Shown here: one piece after another, positions 25,500-32,886 of the stretch
Position numbering within the stretch: position 1 is the stretch's first letter
How the letters are laid out: every line of letters starts with the position of its first letter
Assembly (NCBI GenBank): GCA_900317685.1
Contig: ONHQ01000005.1
Location: 32,709 to 96,708 of the forward strand
DNA from: an uncultured Prevotella sp.
GTDB taxonomy: Bacteria > Bacteroidota > Bacteroidia > Bacteroidales > Bacteroidaceae
Length of the DNA stretch: 64,000 nt
Direction of reading: 5' to 3'
Position numbers and translations under genes: made by a program
The notes under the pieces: generated by a model
Database searches by the model: none
Seen by the model: only the letters and a program-made list of their open reading frames with translations
What the model was told of the DNA's origin: nothing

Positions 25500-27694
25500 T
25501 TCAGATAGTCATCGAAATATTGCGAGATGCGCTCATGGAGATGCGTGGACTGATGTCCCCGCATGTTGTGCGGCTCACCAGGATAGACAAAGAAGTCGGG
25601 CTGTGTGCCGTCCTGGATGCACTGCTTGATGAAGGTCAGCGCATGTTGTGGTACCACCACTGGGTCATTGAGACCGATGATGATCTGCAGCTTACCTTTG
25701 AGATTCTTGGCTTTGGGCAGCAGGCTCGAATGGGCATAACCGTCGGGATTGGTCTGCGGCGTGTCCATATAGCGCTCGCCATACATCACCTCGTACCATT
25801 TCCAGTCGATGACAGGGCCACCGGCGACGCCCACCTTGAAGACCTCTGGATGTGTGGTCATCATGTTGATGGTCATAAAGCCGCCGAAGCTCCAGCCGTG
25901 CACACCCATTCGGGTGCTGTCGACATAGCTCAGACTCTTGAGATACTTCACGCCTTCCATCTGGTCTTCCACCTCGTGGTCGCCAAGATGGCGGAAGGTG
26001 ACTTGCTCAAAAGCCTTGCCACGGTTCTCGCTGCCACGGTTGTCGAGGATGAAGAGCAGATAGCCTTTCTGTGCCATGTAGGTTTCCCAACCACGACTGC
26101 AATAGTGCCAGCGGGCGTCGACATTGTGGGCGTGAGGACCACCGTAGACGTAGACGATGGTCGGATATTTCTTGCTCTTGTCAAAGCCAACGGGGAGCAC
26201 CATGCGATAGTAGAGGTCGGTCTTGCCGTCGGCAGCCTTGATCGTACCGCAACGGTACTCAGGTACGGCGTAGCCCTTCCATGGGTCGGGAGCCGTAAAC
26301 CAGCGCACTGTCTTCTTCGTAGCCACGTTGACAAGGTCGATGTTGCGCGGAACAGTTGGTTCCTGATAGTTGTCTACGATCATCTGACCGTTTTCGCTCA
26401 GCGAGGCGTTGTGCCATCCCTTGCCGTTGTCGAGCAGTGTACGCTTGCCATCCTTCACGCTGACCATCCATGTGTTGCGCTGGATGGGATTGCATTCATT
26501 GGAAGCGTAGACGATGGTCTTGAGTTTGGTGTTGAAGCCAAGCATGTCCATGACCACCCAGGAACCTTTGGTGAGCTGGCAGAGTTGCTTGCCCTCCTTA
26601 TTAAATAGGTATAGATGGTTGTAGCCGTCCTTTTGGCTCTGCATGATAAACTTGTCGTTGTCCCAAGGCAGGAAGACGATGGGGTGGAGCGGCTCCACAT
26701 ATTTGTCATCGGTCTCGCGGTAGAGCTCAGCTTTCTTCTCGCCGGTGGCTGCGTCGTAGCTCACGAGTCGGCAGTCGTTCTGGTCGCGGTTGAGTTCAAA
26801 GAGATAGATGGTCTTGCCGTCGGGACTCCATGCGGGATTGGTGAAATAGCGGTCTGTGGGATCACCGGCCTTGAGATAGACGCATGTTCCCTTCTTCAAG
26901 TCGTAGATGCCTAACGTCACCTTGTGCATCTTCTGACCCGCCATCGGATATTTCTCCGGTGCCGGTGTGGCGATGACACCCGGCTTGCCCTTTTCTAAGC
27001 TTTCGCTGGCATCAGGGATCGTGACCAATGGGAAGTCGGTGACCATGCTTTGATCCATACGTGTAAAGAGCAACTTTGTGCCGTCGGGACTCCAGAATGT
27101 GCCCTTGCTCCAACCGAACTCGTCGCGGTGGACGCTCTGTCCGTAGACAATGTTGCGTGAGCCGTCGTTGGTGAGTTTCAGTGTCTTACCCTTACCATCG
27201 AGTACACAGAGTTGATGAGCACTGACGTAGGCTGTGCACTCCGTGACAGGACAGTAGTCGCTGGACACGACAGGCCCCTCGATCTCGCGCGTCCAGATCA
27301 GCCGTCCGGCTTTGAAGTCGTAGAGGGCGCGACCCTTGCCGTAGTCGATCAGAGCCAAACTCTTGTCGGCATAGGGAAAAGAGACATAGTAGAGGGAATG
27401 AATTTTCTCGCCTTCCTTACCACCAGCCTTCTTGATGTCGTTGAGCGTGAAGAGCGTCTTCTCCTTACCAGTCTGCGGGTCGATGAGGGCACACTCCTCC
27501 GCGTCGAGCCTGACGGGGGTGACGCCCCACCATGCTGTCCAGCGGTTCTTGGCGGTCATCTGGTGATAGTTCTTTCCGCCAAAGTTCAGATCCTCAAGCG
27601 TGAACTGCTTGAGGTCTGCCGTCTTCTGTTGTGCTCCTGCTGTGAATGTGGTCATGGCCAAGAGAACACCTAAGGTAATGTGTTTAATCTTCAT
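25496..27694 (-). CDS. S9-family dipeptidyl peptidase (DPP-IV-like), periplasmic
   Basis: This 732-residue protein begins at the ATG at 27694, which gives a clean signal peptide (MKIKHITLGVLLAMTTFTAG). An open frame extends 95 codons upstream in the same phase, but it is only an out-of-frame reading of the methyltransferase tail. The N-terminal beta-propeller (about 25-480) carries repeated WSPDGTKLLF-type strands. The C-terminal hydrolase has KYPTIVYVYGGPHA, nucleophile GWSFGG with Ser602, acid loop IIGLNDPVV and His in PGEPHNMRG. It removes N-terminal dipeptides. Its start overlaps the methyltransferase stop by 11 bases and its stop overlaps the next start by ATGA. Confidence 0.93.
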   Translation of the reverse strand: MKIKHITLGVLLAMTTFTAGAQQKTADLKQFTLEDLNFGGKNYHQMTAKNRWTAWWGVTPVRLDAEECALIDPQTGKEKTLFTLNDIKKAGGKEGEKIHSLYYVSFPYADKSLALIDYGKGRALYDFKAGRLIWTREIEGPVVSSDYCPVTECTAYVSAHQLCVLDGKGKTLKLTNDGSRNIVYGQSVHRDEFGWSKGTFWSPDGTKLLFTRMDQSMVTDFPLVTIPDASESLEKGKPGVIATPAPEKYPMAGQKMHKVTLGIYDLKKGTCVYLKAGDPTDRYFTNPAWSPDGKTIYLFELNRDQNDCRLVSYDAATGEKKAELYRETDDKYVEPLHPIVFLPWDNDKFIMQSQKDGYNHLYLFNKEGKQLCQLTKGSWVVMDMLGFNTKLKTIVYASNECNPIQRNTWMVSVKDGKRTLLDNGKGWHNASLSENGQMIVDNYQEPTVPRNIDLVNVATKKTVRWFTAPDPWKGYAVPEYRCGTIKAADGKTDLYYRMVLPVGFDKSKKYPTIVYVYGGPHAHNVDARWHYCSRGWETYMAQKGYLLFILDNRGSENRGKAFEQVTFRHLGDHEVEDQMEGVKYLKSLSYVDSTRMGVHGWSFGGFMTINMMTTHPEVFKVGVAGGPVIDWKWYEVMYGERYMDTPQTNPDGYAHSSLLPKAKNLKGKLQIIIGLNDPVVVPQHALTFIKQCIQDGTQPDFFVYPGEPHNMRGHQSTHLHERISQYFDDYLK

Positions 27695-29210
27695 CTTCAA
27701 AACGTCTGTTTTTTCCGAACTTGTCACTGCCGCGGCGGTTGCCACGGTCGCTGTGCCCACGGAAGTCATCCCCGCGTCGGCGATTCTTGAAATCATCGCC
27801 ACGGCGACGCCCCTTAAAGTCGCCATCGTCACGGCGGCCCTTGAAGTCGTCACCGCCACGCCTGCGGCCCTTGAAGTCTTCATCGTCGAAGCGGCGCTGT
27901 GAGCGGCTGCCGGGAGCGGGGAAGGAGTGGAACTTAAACGAGCGAATGTCGCCCTCTTCGTTGGACTCCTCTTCCTCAAGGCGCTGCTTAAACTCGCGGT
28001 TCTTCTTGAAACGGTGCTTCTGTGCCATCTCGCGCTTCTCCTCGTCGGTCTTGACGATGCCGCCCTCTGATCGGAAGTCCTTCATCTTGCCGTCGAAGAG
28101 TACGTATTTGCGGAACTCACATTCCAGGCTTCCATTATAAAGAGGTATCTTCAGACTTGGCTTCAGACCGATCTGCTCAAAGCACTCCTCGCGGTAGCTG
28201 AGGATCCAGGCTTCGTTGCCGCCGAAGGCATTCTTCAGTCTCTCGCCGATCATGCGGTAAGTGCCTAAGAGGTTCGGCGTGGAGATGCGCTCGCCATAAG
28301 GCGGGTTGGTGACGATGATGCTCTTCTGCTCGGGCTTCTTAAAGTTCTTGAAGTCTTGTTGCTCCACAGTGATCTCTTTCGACAGTCCGGCTGCCTTGAC
28401 GTTCAGGCGTGCCGTGTTGACAGCCTTCATGTCGATGTCGTAGCCATAGATATGATATGGGAACTCGCGCTCCTGCGAGTCGTCGTTATAGATCTCGTCG
28501 AAGAGGTTCTGGTCGAAGTCGGGCCATTTCTCAAAGGCGAACTCCTTGCGGAAGACGCCCGGGGAGATGTTGCGGGCGATGAGGGCAGCCTCGATGAGGA
28601 TAGTACCGGAACCACACATCGGGTCGATGAAGTCGCAGTCGCCCTTCCATCCCGTCATCAGAATCATACCGGCAGCCAGCACTTCATTAAGAGGCGCCTC
28701 TACGCTCTCCTGGCGGTAGCCTCTGCGGTGAAGGCTCTCGCCGCTGGAGTCGAGAGCGATGGTGGCATCGTCGTTGGCAATGTGTATGTGGAGACGGATA
28801 TCAGGATTGGCCACAGAGATGTTGGGACGCTTGCCGGTCTTCTCGCGGAACTTGTCCACGATGGCATCCTTGACCTTATAGGTGACGAAGCGTGAGTTGC
28901 GGAAGTCATCGGAGTACACGACGGTGTCTACCGAGAATGTATTTCCTTCAAGGATATATTTGCTCCAGTCGATCTTCTGTACCTCGGCATAGACGTCCTC
29001 GGCGGAGCGGGCTTTGAAGTGTTTAATAGGTTTCAGGATGCGGATGGCAGTGTGCAGTTGGAAGTTGGCGCGGTACATCATTTCCTTGTCACCGGTGAAT
29101 GATACCATACGGCGGCCGATTTGCACGTTGTTAGCACCCAGTTGGGTCAGCTCCTGTGCCAGGACGGGCTCCAAGCCCATGAATGTCTTGGCGATGAGTT
29201 CGAATTCCAT
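27684..29210 (-). CDS. THUMP-domain class I RNA methyltransferase with Arg/Gly/Asp-rich tail
   Basis: This 508-residue protein has a THUMP domain at about 1-165 and an SAM-dependent N2-guanine methyltransferase core at about 170-385. The core has DPMCGSGTILIEAALIARN, the DIDMKAVNTARLN motif, and the catalytic NPPYGER. It resembles the N-terminal methyltransferase half of RlmL (23S rRNA m2G2445) and the YpsC group. The last 85 or so residues are low complexity and basic/acidic, with repeats such as DDFKGRRRG and GDDFKNRRRG, ending FGKNRRFEDED. That tail probably binds RNA. It follows cysE by 39 bases and overlaps the DPP-IV-like gene. Confidence 0.9.
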   Translation of the reverse strand: MEFELIAKTFMGLEPVLAQELTQLGANNVQIGRRMVSFTGDKEMMYRANFQLHTAIRILKPIKHFKARSAEDVYAEVQKIDWSKYILEGNTFSVDTVVYSDDFRNSRFVTYKVKDAIVDKFREKTGKRPNISVANPDIRLHIHIANDDATIALDSSGESLHRRGYRQESVEAPLNEVLAAGMILMTGWKGDCDFIDPMCGSGTILIEAALIARNISPGVFRKEFAFEKWPDFDQNLFDEIYNDDSQEREFPYHIYGYDIDMKAVNTARLNVKAAGLSKEITVEQQDFKNFKKPEQKSIIVTNPPYGERISTPNLLGTYRMIGERLKNAFGGNEAWILSYREECFEQIGLKPSLKIPLYNGSLECEFRKYVLFDGKMKDFRSEGGIVKTDEEKREMAQKHRFKKNREFKQRLEEEESNEEGDIRSFKFHSFPAPGSRSQRRFDDEDFKGRRRGGDDFKGRRDDGDFKGRRRGDDFKNRRRGDDFRGHSDRGNRRGSDKFGKNRRFEDED

Positions 29211-29249
29211 TTTAGCTAAAAATAAATATAAATGTTATATGAATGTCGT

Positions 29250-30188
29250 TTATTTGTTCTTGTTGTAGATCTTGGTTTGTGGTGCCATGTCGTCCATGAC
29301 CCACGTGTTGGCACCCACGACACAACCTTTGCCGATGGTCACGCGGCCCAGCACGGTGGCGTTGGCATAGATGACCACGTCGTCCTCGATGATTGGATGG
29401 CGAGGGATGCCCTTGATAGGATTGCCGTGCTCATCGAGCGGAAAACTCTTGGCACCGAGTGTCACGCCCTGATAGAGCTTGACGTTCTTGCCGATGATAC
29501 AGGTCTCGCCAATGACGACACCCGTACCGTGGTCGATGGTGAACGACGGACCGATGGTGGCTCCGGGGTGAATGTCCATACCGGTTTCGGAGTGGGCGAT
29601 CTCTGTCATCATACGCGGAATCAAGGGCACGCCCATTGTAAACAGTTCGTGAGCGACACGAAAGATGGTCAGCGTCTTGATGACAGGATAGCAGGCCAGG
29701 ATCTCAGCGATGCTCGTTGCTGCCGGATCACCGTTGTAGGCGGCTACCACGTCGGTAGCGAGGACGCGTCGCACGGCGGGCAGACGGCTGATGAGTTCCG
29801 TTGCCATCTCCTGGGACTCCTGCTTCAGCGCTTTCAAGTCTTTGAGGATGCAGTCACCTGTAGAAGGGTGCGCCACCGCATTCTCCTCGGCATTCTCGTC
29901 GCTGTCGGCGAAGCACATTCCGGCCAGTATCTGCTCGGAGAGCAGCTTTTGCAGCCGCTCCACGTTGACGCCGATCTGATATTTGATGGTCTTGACGTTG
30001 ACTTGTGACTTTCCAAAATAGCCGGGAAAGAGGATGGCGCGCGCCAATTGGATGATCTCTTCAAGCGCCGTGCTTGAAGGTAATGGATAACCATCCCTAT
30101 GCTGATGAAACAGTCCCTTGAGCGAGCTCGGCTCGGAGAGCTCCTCTACTGTTTCTGTCAACTTGTGAGCCATATCTTGAGTACTCAT
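29250..30188 (-). CDS. cysE: serine O-acetyltransferase (EpsC type)
   Basis: This 312-residue enzyme makes O-acetylserine from serine and acetyl-CoA for cysteine synthesis. An alpha-helical N-terminal domain (about 1-170) precedes the left-handed beta-helix of hexapeptide repeats. The repeats include DIHPGATIGPSFTIDHGTGVVIGE, GKNVKLYQGVTLGAKSF and HPIIEDDVVIYANATVLG. The catalytic Asp-His pairs are in IDHGTG and GMDIHPG. The long N terminus matches the EpsC-type SATase of Bacteroidota. A -7 box TATCTTTG lies at 30212-30219 on the minus strand, so it opens the cysE-methyltransferase-peptidase run. Confidence 0.93.
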   Translation of the reverse strand: MSTQDMAHKLTETVEELSEPSSLKGLFHQHRDGYPLPSSTALEEIIQLARAILFPGYFGKSQVNVKTIKYQIGVNVERLQKLLSEQILAGMCFADSDENAEENAVAHPSTGDCILKDLKALKQESQEMATELISRLPAVRRVLATDVVAAYNGDPAATSIAEILACYPVIKTLTIFRVAHELFTMGVPLIPRMMTEIAHSETGMDIHPGATIGPSFTIDHGTGVVIGETCIIGKNVKLYQGVTLGAKSFPLDEHGNPIKGIPRHPIIEDDVVIYANATVLGRVTIGKGCVVGANTWVMDDMAPQTKIYNKNK

Positions 30189-30594
30189 CTCTCTGTTGCG
30201 TAATCTTAGCGCAAAGATACTAAATTATCAGCGAATGAGAAAACAATCAGCGATTTTTTTCGATGTGAAATAAAATGTTAGTTACCAAACAGACGGTTAT
30301 CCAGTTAAATGAATTGGATGACCAACTTTAAAGCTCGCTGGTTTATGGGAGAATATCAAATGAGTATCGTATGTAATCTATCTATTCGTTTATATTCTTA
30401 ATGTCATCTCACTCAGTTGGCACGTTTAATGAAAACTCATTTTGGTTAAAGACAAAAAAAACGACAAAAAGGCACCGTGAAACATTCACCTTCCAGAGAG
30501 AAAAATATTGTGAAACATCTCTGATGGTCATAAAAAGCAAAGCGGATGTAATCATCAGACGTTTCTGATGCTGTCAGAAACGGTTTCTGATGCG

Positions 30595-30638
30595 CTCATC
30601 TTTGGTTTTTGATAGTCTCATCTTTGGCTTTTGATAGC
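30595..30638 (+). repeat. two tandem 22-base units
   Basis: The units at 30595-30616 and 30617-30638 share CTCATCTTTGG, then TTTTGATAG, differing at only two positions (20 of 22 identical). Confidence 0.7.
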
Positions 30639-30780
30639 CGCAAAGTCCGTTTCTGGCTGCTCTATATACGTGAAAAGGTGGCTACAAAATCACTCGATTC
30701 TACTAAACCATTGATTACCAATGGTTTATAAAAATCTATTGAAACTCTCGAAAATCGGGACAAGGATGGTCATGAACGAA

Positions 30781-30807
30781 AAAAACGCCGCTATGAGTGG
30801 CGTTTTT
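30781..30807 (-). terminator. bidirectional terminator after gdhA
   Basis: AAAAACGCC (30781-30789) pairs with GGCGTTTTT (30799-30807) around a nine-base loop, 31 bases past the gdhA stop. T-tracts exist on both strands. Confidence 0.85.
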
Positions 30808-30838
30808 TATCAGTTTTCTTAACATGCAAGCAGGTAAC

Positions 30839-32176
30839 TTACACGATGCCCTGGGCCATCATAGCCTTGGCTACCTTCAAGAAACCGGCTACGTTGGCAC
30901 CCTTGACATAGTTGACATAGCCGTCGGCCTCAGTACCATACTTCACACACTCGGCGTGGATGGAGTTCATGATACTATGGAGTTTCTCGTCAACTTCCTC
31001 GCGGCTCCACTTCAGTCGCTCGGAGTTCTGCGTCATCTCCAAACCAGAGACTGCCACACCACCGGCGTTGCTGGCCTTGCCCGGGCAGTAGAGGATCTTG
31101 CTGTCCTGGAAGACTTTCACAGCCTCAGGTGTTGACGGCATGTTGGCACCTTCGCTCACAGCGATGACACCATTGGCGACCAGTGTCTTGGCAGCCTCGC
31201 CGTCGATCTCGTTCTGCGTAGCGCAGGGTGTGGCGATGTCGGCCTTTTCGCCCCATGGTTTGGCACCGGCTACGTATTTAGCTGTCGGATACTCCTCGAC
31301 ATACTCCTTGATACGTCCGCGCTCAATGTTTTTCAGTTCCATGATGTAGGCCAGCTTCTTCTCGTCGATGCCGTCGGGATCATAGATATAGCCGTCGGAA
31401 TCGGAGCAAGTCATCGGCGTGGCGCCGAGCTGCAGAAGCTTCTCCATGGTGTACTGTGCCACGTTGCCGGCACCGGAGACGAGCACCTTCTTGCCCTTGA
31501 GGTCGATGCCCTTGGTGGCGAGCATGTTCTGAAGGAAGTAGACATTGCCGTAGCCGGTAGCCTCAGGACGGATCAGCGAGCCACCAAACTCCTGGCCCTT
31601 GCCCGTGAGGATGCCGACAAACTGATGGGTGAGTGCCTTGTACTGGCCAAACATATAGCCGACCTCGCGTCCGCCTACACCGATGTCGCCGGCAGGCACG
31701 TCGCAGTCTGGACCGATATAGTTCCACAGCTCACGCATGAAAGCCTGGCAGAAGCGCATCACCTCGGCGTTGGACTTGCCACGGGGCGAGAAGTCTGAAC
31801 CGCCCTTGGCACCGCCCATCGGCAGCGTGGTGAGTGAGTTCTTGAAGGTCTGCTCAAAGGCGAGGAACTTCAGAATGCTGACATTCACCGATGCGTGGAA
31901 GCGCAGGCCACCTTTGTAAGGGCCAATGGCATTGTTGTGCTGGATGCGGTACCCCATGTTAGTCTGTACGTTGCCCTTGTCATCAATCCAGTTGACGCGG
32001 AACTGAATGACGCGATCGGGGATGCACAACCGCTCAATAAGATTGGCGCGGTCGAACTCCGGGTGTTTGTTGTACTCTTCCTCGATCGTTCCGAGCACCT
32101 GGCTCACGGCCTGGATATACTCGGGCTGGTTGGGAAAACGCTGCTCCAAGCGAGCTACTACTTCTGTTGCTTTCAT
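30839..32176 (-). CDS. gdhA: NADP-dependent glutamate dehydrogenase
   Basis: This 445-residue enzyme interconverts 2-oxoglutarate plus ammonium and glutamate; it is the usual ammonium-assimilating enzyme of rumen-type Prevotella. I start it at the ATG at 32176 (MKATEVVARLEQRFPNQ), giving the standard length of hexameric GdhA, rather than at an upstream ATG. Landmarks are RVNWIDDKGNVQTNMGYRI and the catalytic Lys in LPMGGAKGGSDFSPRG. Also seen are GPDCDVPAGDIGVGGREV and the nucleotide fold VLVSGAGNVAQYTMEKL. A -7 box TACCTTTG (minus, 32283-32290) lies upstream and a strong terminator follows, so it is monocistronic. Confidence 0.97.
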   Translation of the reverse strand: MKATEVVARLEQRFPNQPEYIQAVSQVLGTIEEEYNKHPEFDRANLIERLCIPDRVIQFRVNWIDDKGNVQTNMGYRIQHNNAIGPYKGGLRFHASVNVSILKFLAFEQTFKNSLTTLPMGGAKGGSDFSPRGKSNAEVMRFCQAFMRELWNYIGPDCDVPAGDIGVGGREVGYMFGQYKALTHQFVGILTGKGQEFGGSLIRPEATGYGNVYFLQNMLATKGIDLKGKKVLVSGAGNVAQYTMEKLLQLGATPMTCSDSDGYIYDPDGIDEKKLAYIMELKNIERGRIKEYVEEYPTAKYVAGAKPWGEKADIATPCATQNEIDGEAAKTLVANGVIAVSEGANMPSTPEAVKVFQDSKILYCPGKASNAGGVAVSGLEMTQNSERLKWSREEVDEKLHSIMNSIHAECVKYGTEADGYVNYVKGANVAGFLKVAKAMMAQGIV

Positions 32177-32227
32177 AATCTTGGTTGTTTTCTTTATTGG
32201 ATGTTTAAGTTTGCTCTCTTCTATCTT

Positions 32228-32242
32228 TATATAATAATGTGT
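32228..32242 (+). repeat. dispersed motif, degenerate copy (TTATATAATAATGTGT)
   Basis: This has one mismatch to the core TATATAATAAGGTGT and lies in the leader of gdhA, reading opposite to the gene. Confidence 0.35.
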
Positions 32243-32400
32243 CAATGCATGTAGCTACATGCTTCTATTTCTTTTCTGTTTGCAAAGGTAAACCTTTTCC
32301 TTGAAAAAACCAACAAACAGACAAGATTTTTATCACAAAATGCAGAATTTGTAACTTTATCCCGTTTTCTTACCTACTGACATAAGCCCTGACCCAAACT

Positions 32401-32552
32401 TGCACAGCAGATATTCTACGTGGGGCGGCTATCCGTTCCCTTCTCAGATTTGGTTACTGAAGATTGCACGGACACTTTTCTATTCCTGCATTCCTCAATA
32501 ACCGAGTCAGAGAAGTAGACTTGTATCCGCCCCACGGGAAATATCAATTGCA
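32401..32552. repeat. long imperfect palindrome, family copy B
   Basis: The ends are inverted: the left arm starts TGCACAGCAGATATT and reaches GTGGGGCGG, and the right arm runs CCGCCCCAC to ATATCAATTGCA. The interior also pairs (left CTTCTCAGATTTGGTTACTGA against the complement of the right arm), so the whole element can fold into one long hairpin. It resembles the elements at 35579-35710 and 36105-36168. Confidence 0.7.
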
Positions 32553-32699
32553 CCGAAATATGTAAGTAGATGAATATCAATTCTTAGTCAAATTCCACTC
32601 ACGTGACAGTTGAATGAGATGTAAAGAACGGGTCATTAAATTACGTGAAATGGCTAAGAAAATTCAATGATGACCCACTCACAATTGGCTTTTTTTGAT

Positions 32700-32707
32700 T
32701 AACTTTG
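32700..32707 (+). promoter_or_regulatory. -7 box of the nrdDG operon
   Basis: TAACTTTG matches TAnnTTTG, with a T-rich run just upstream. It implies a leader of about 170 bases before nrdD. Confidence 0.65.
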
Positions 32708-32736
32708 CAAAAGAAAAGTTAGAAGTAACGGTAAAC

Positions 32737-32847
32737 ATGAAGACCTTGAATCAAAAAATGAATTTCCTTTTTGGAAAACTTTTGCAAGAGAGAAAATTAA
32801 AAAGTTTCCCGTTTCTGACAACTATGATAAGAACAAACGTCAGATAG
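32737..32847 (+). CDS. possible 36-residue leader ORF upstream of nrdD
   Basis: An ATG about 22 bases after the predicted transcription start opens a basic 36-residue peptide (starts MKTLNQKMNFLFGKLLQE, ends MIRTNVR). The stop lies 39 bases before nrdD. There is no clear ribosome-binding site and no family. It may be a leader peptide or chance. Confidence 0.2.
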   Translation: MKTLNQKMNFLFGKLLQERKLKSFPFLTTMIRTNVR

Positions 32848-32886
32848 AAATCATTCTAAACACAATTAGATAAAGCTATTAAAGGC

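Larger units (their letters stand above)
30189..30838. other. 650-base gene-free region between gdhA and cysE
   Basis: It holds the cysE promoter (TATCTTTG, minus, 30212-30219) and the gdhA terminator (30781-30807). Between them is a repeat patch. TTTCTGATGC occurs twice (about 30562-30571 and 30583-30592) around TCAGAAAC, followed by two tandem 22-base units at 30595-30638. I see no open frame with coding character. A regulatory RNA is possible but no clear promoter for one was found. Confidence 0.5.
32246..32886. other. gene-poor region between gdhA and nrdD
   Basis: It holds the gdhA promoter (minus TACCTTTG, 32283-32290), a 152-base imperfect palindrome (32401-32552), the nrdD promoter (32700-32707) and a possible 36-codon leader ORF (32737-32847). 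I see nothing else. Confidence 0.55.

Noticed and set aside
27695-27979. 95-codon upstream extension of the DPP-IV-like gene
   Set aside because: It is an out-of-phase reading of the methyltransferase's repetitive tail. The ATG at 27694 begins a proper signal peptide and gives the family length.
30541-30640. Possible CRISPR array at the 22-base tandem repeats
   Set aside because: There are only two units, directly abutting without spacers, and no cas genes are in the window.
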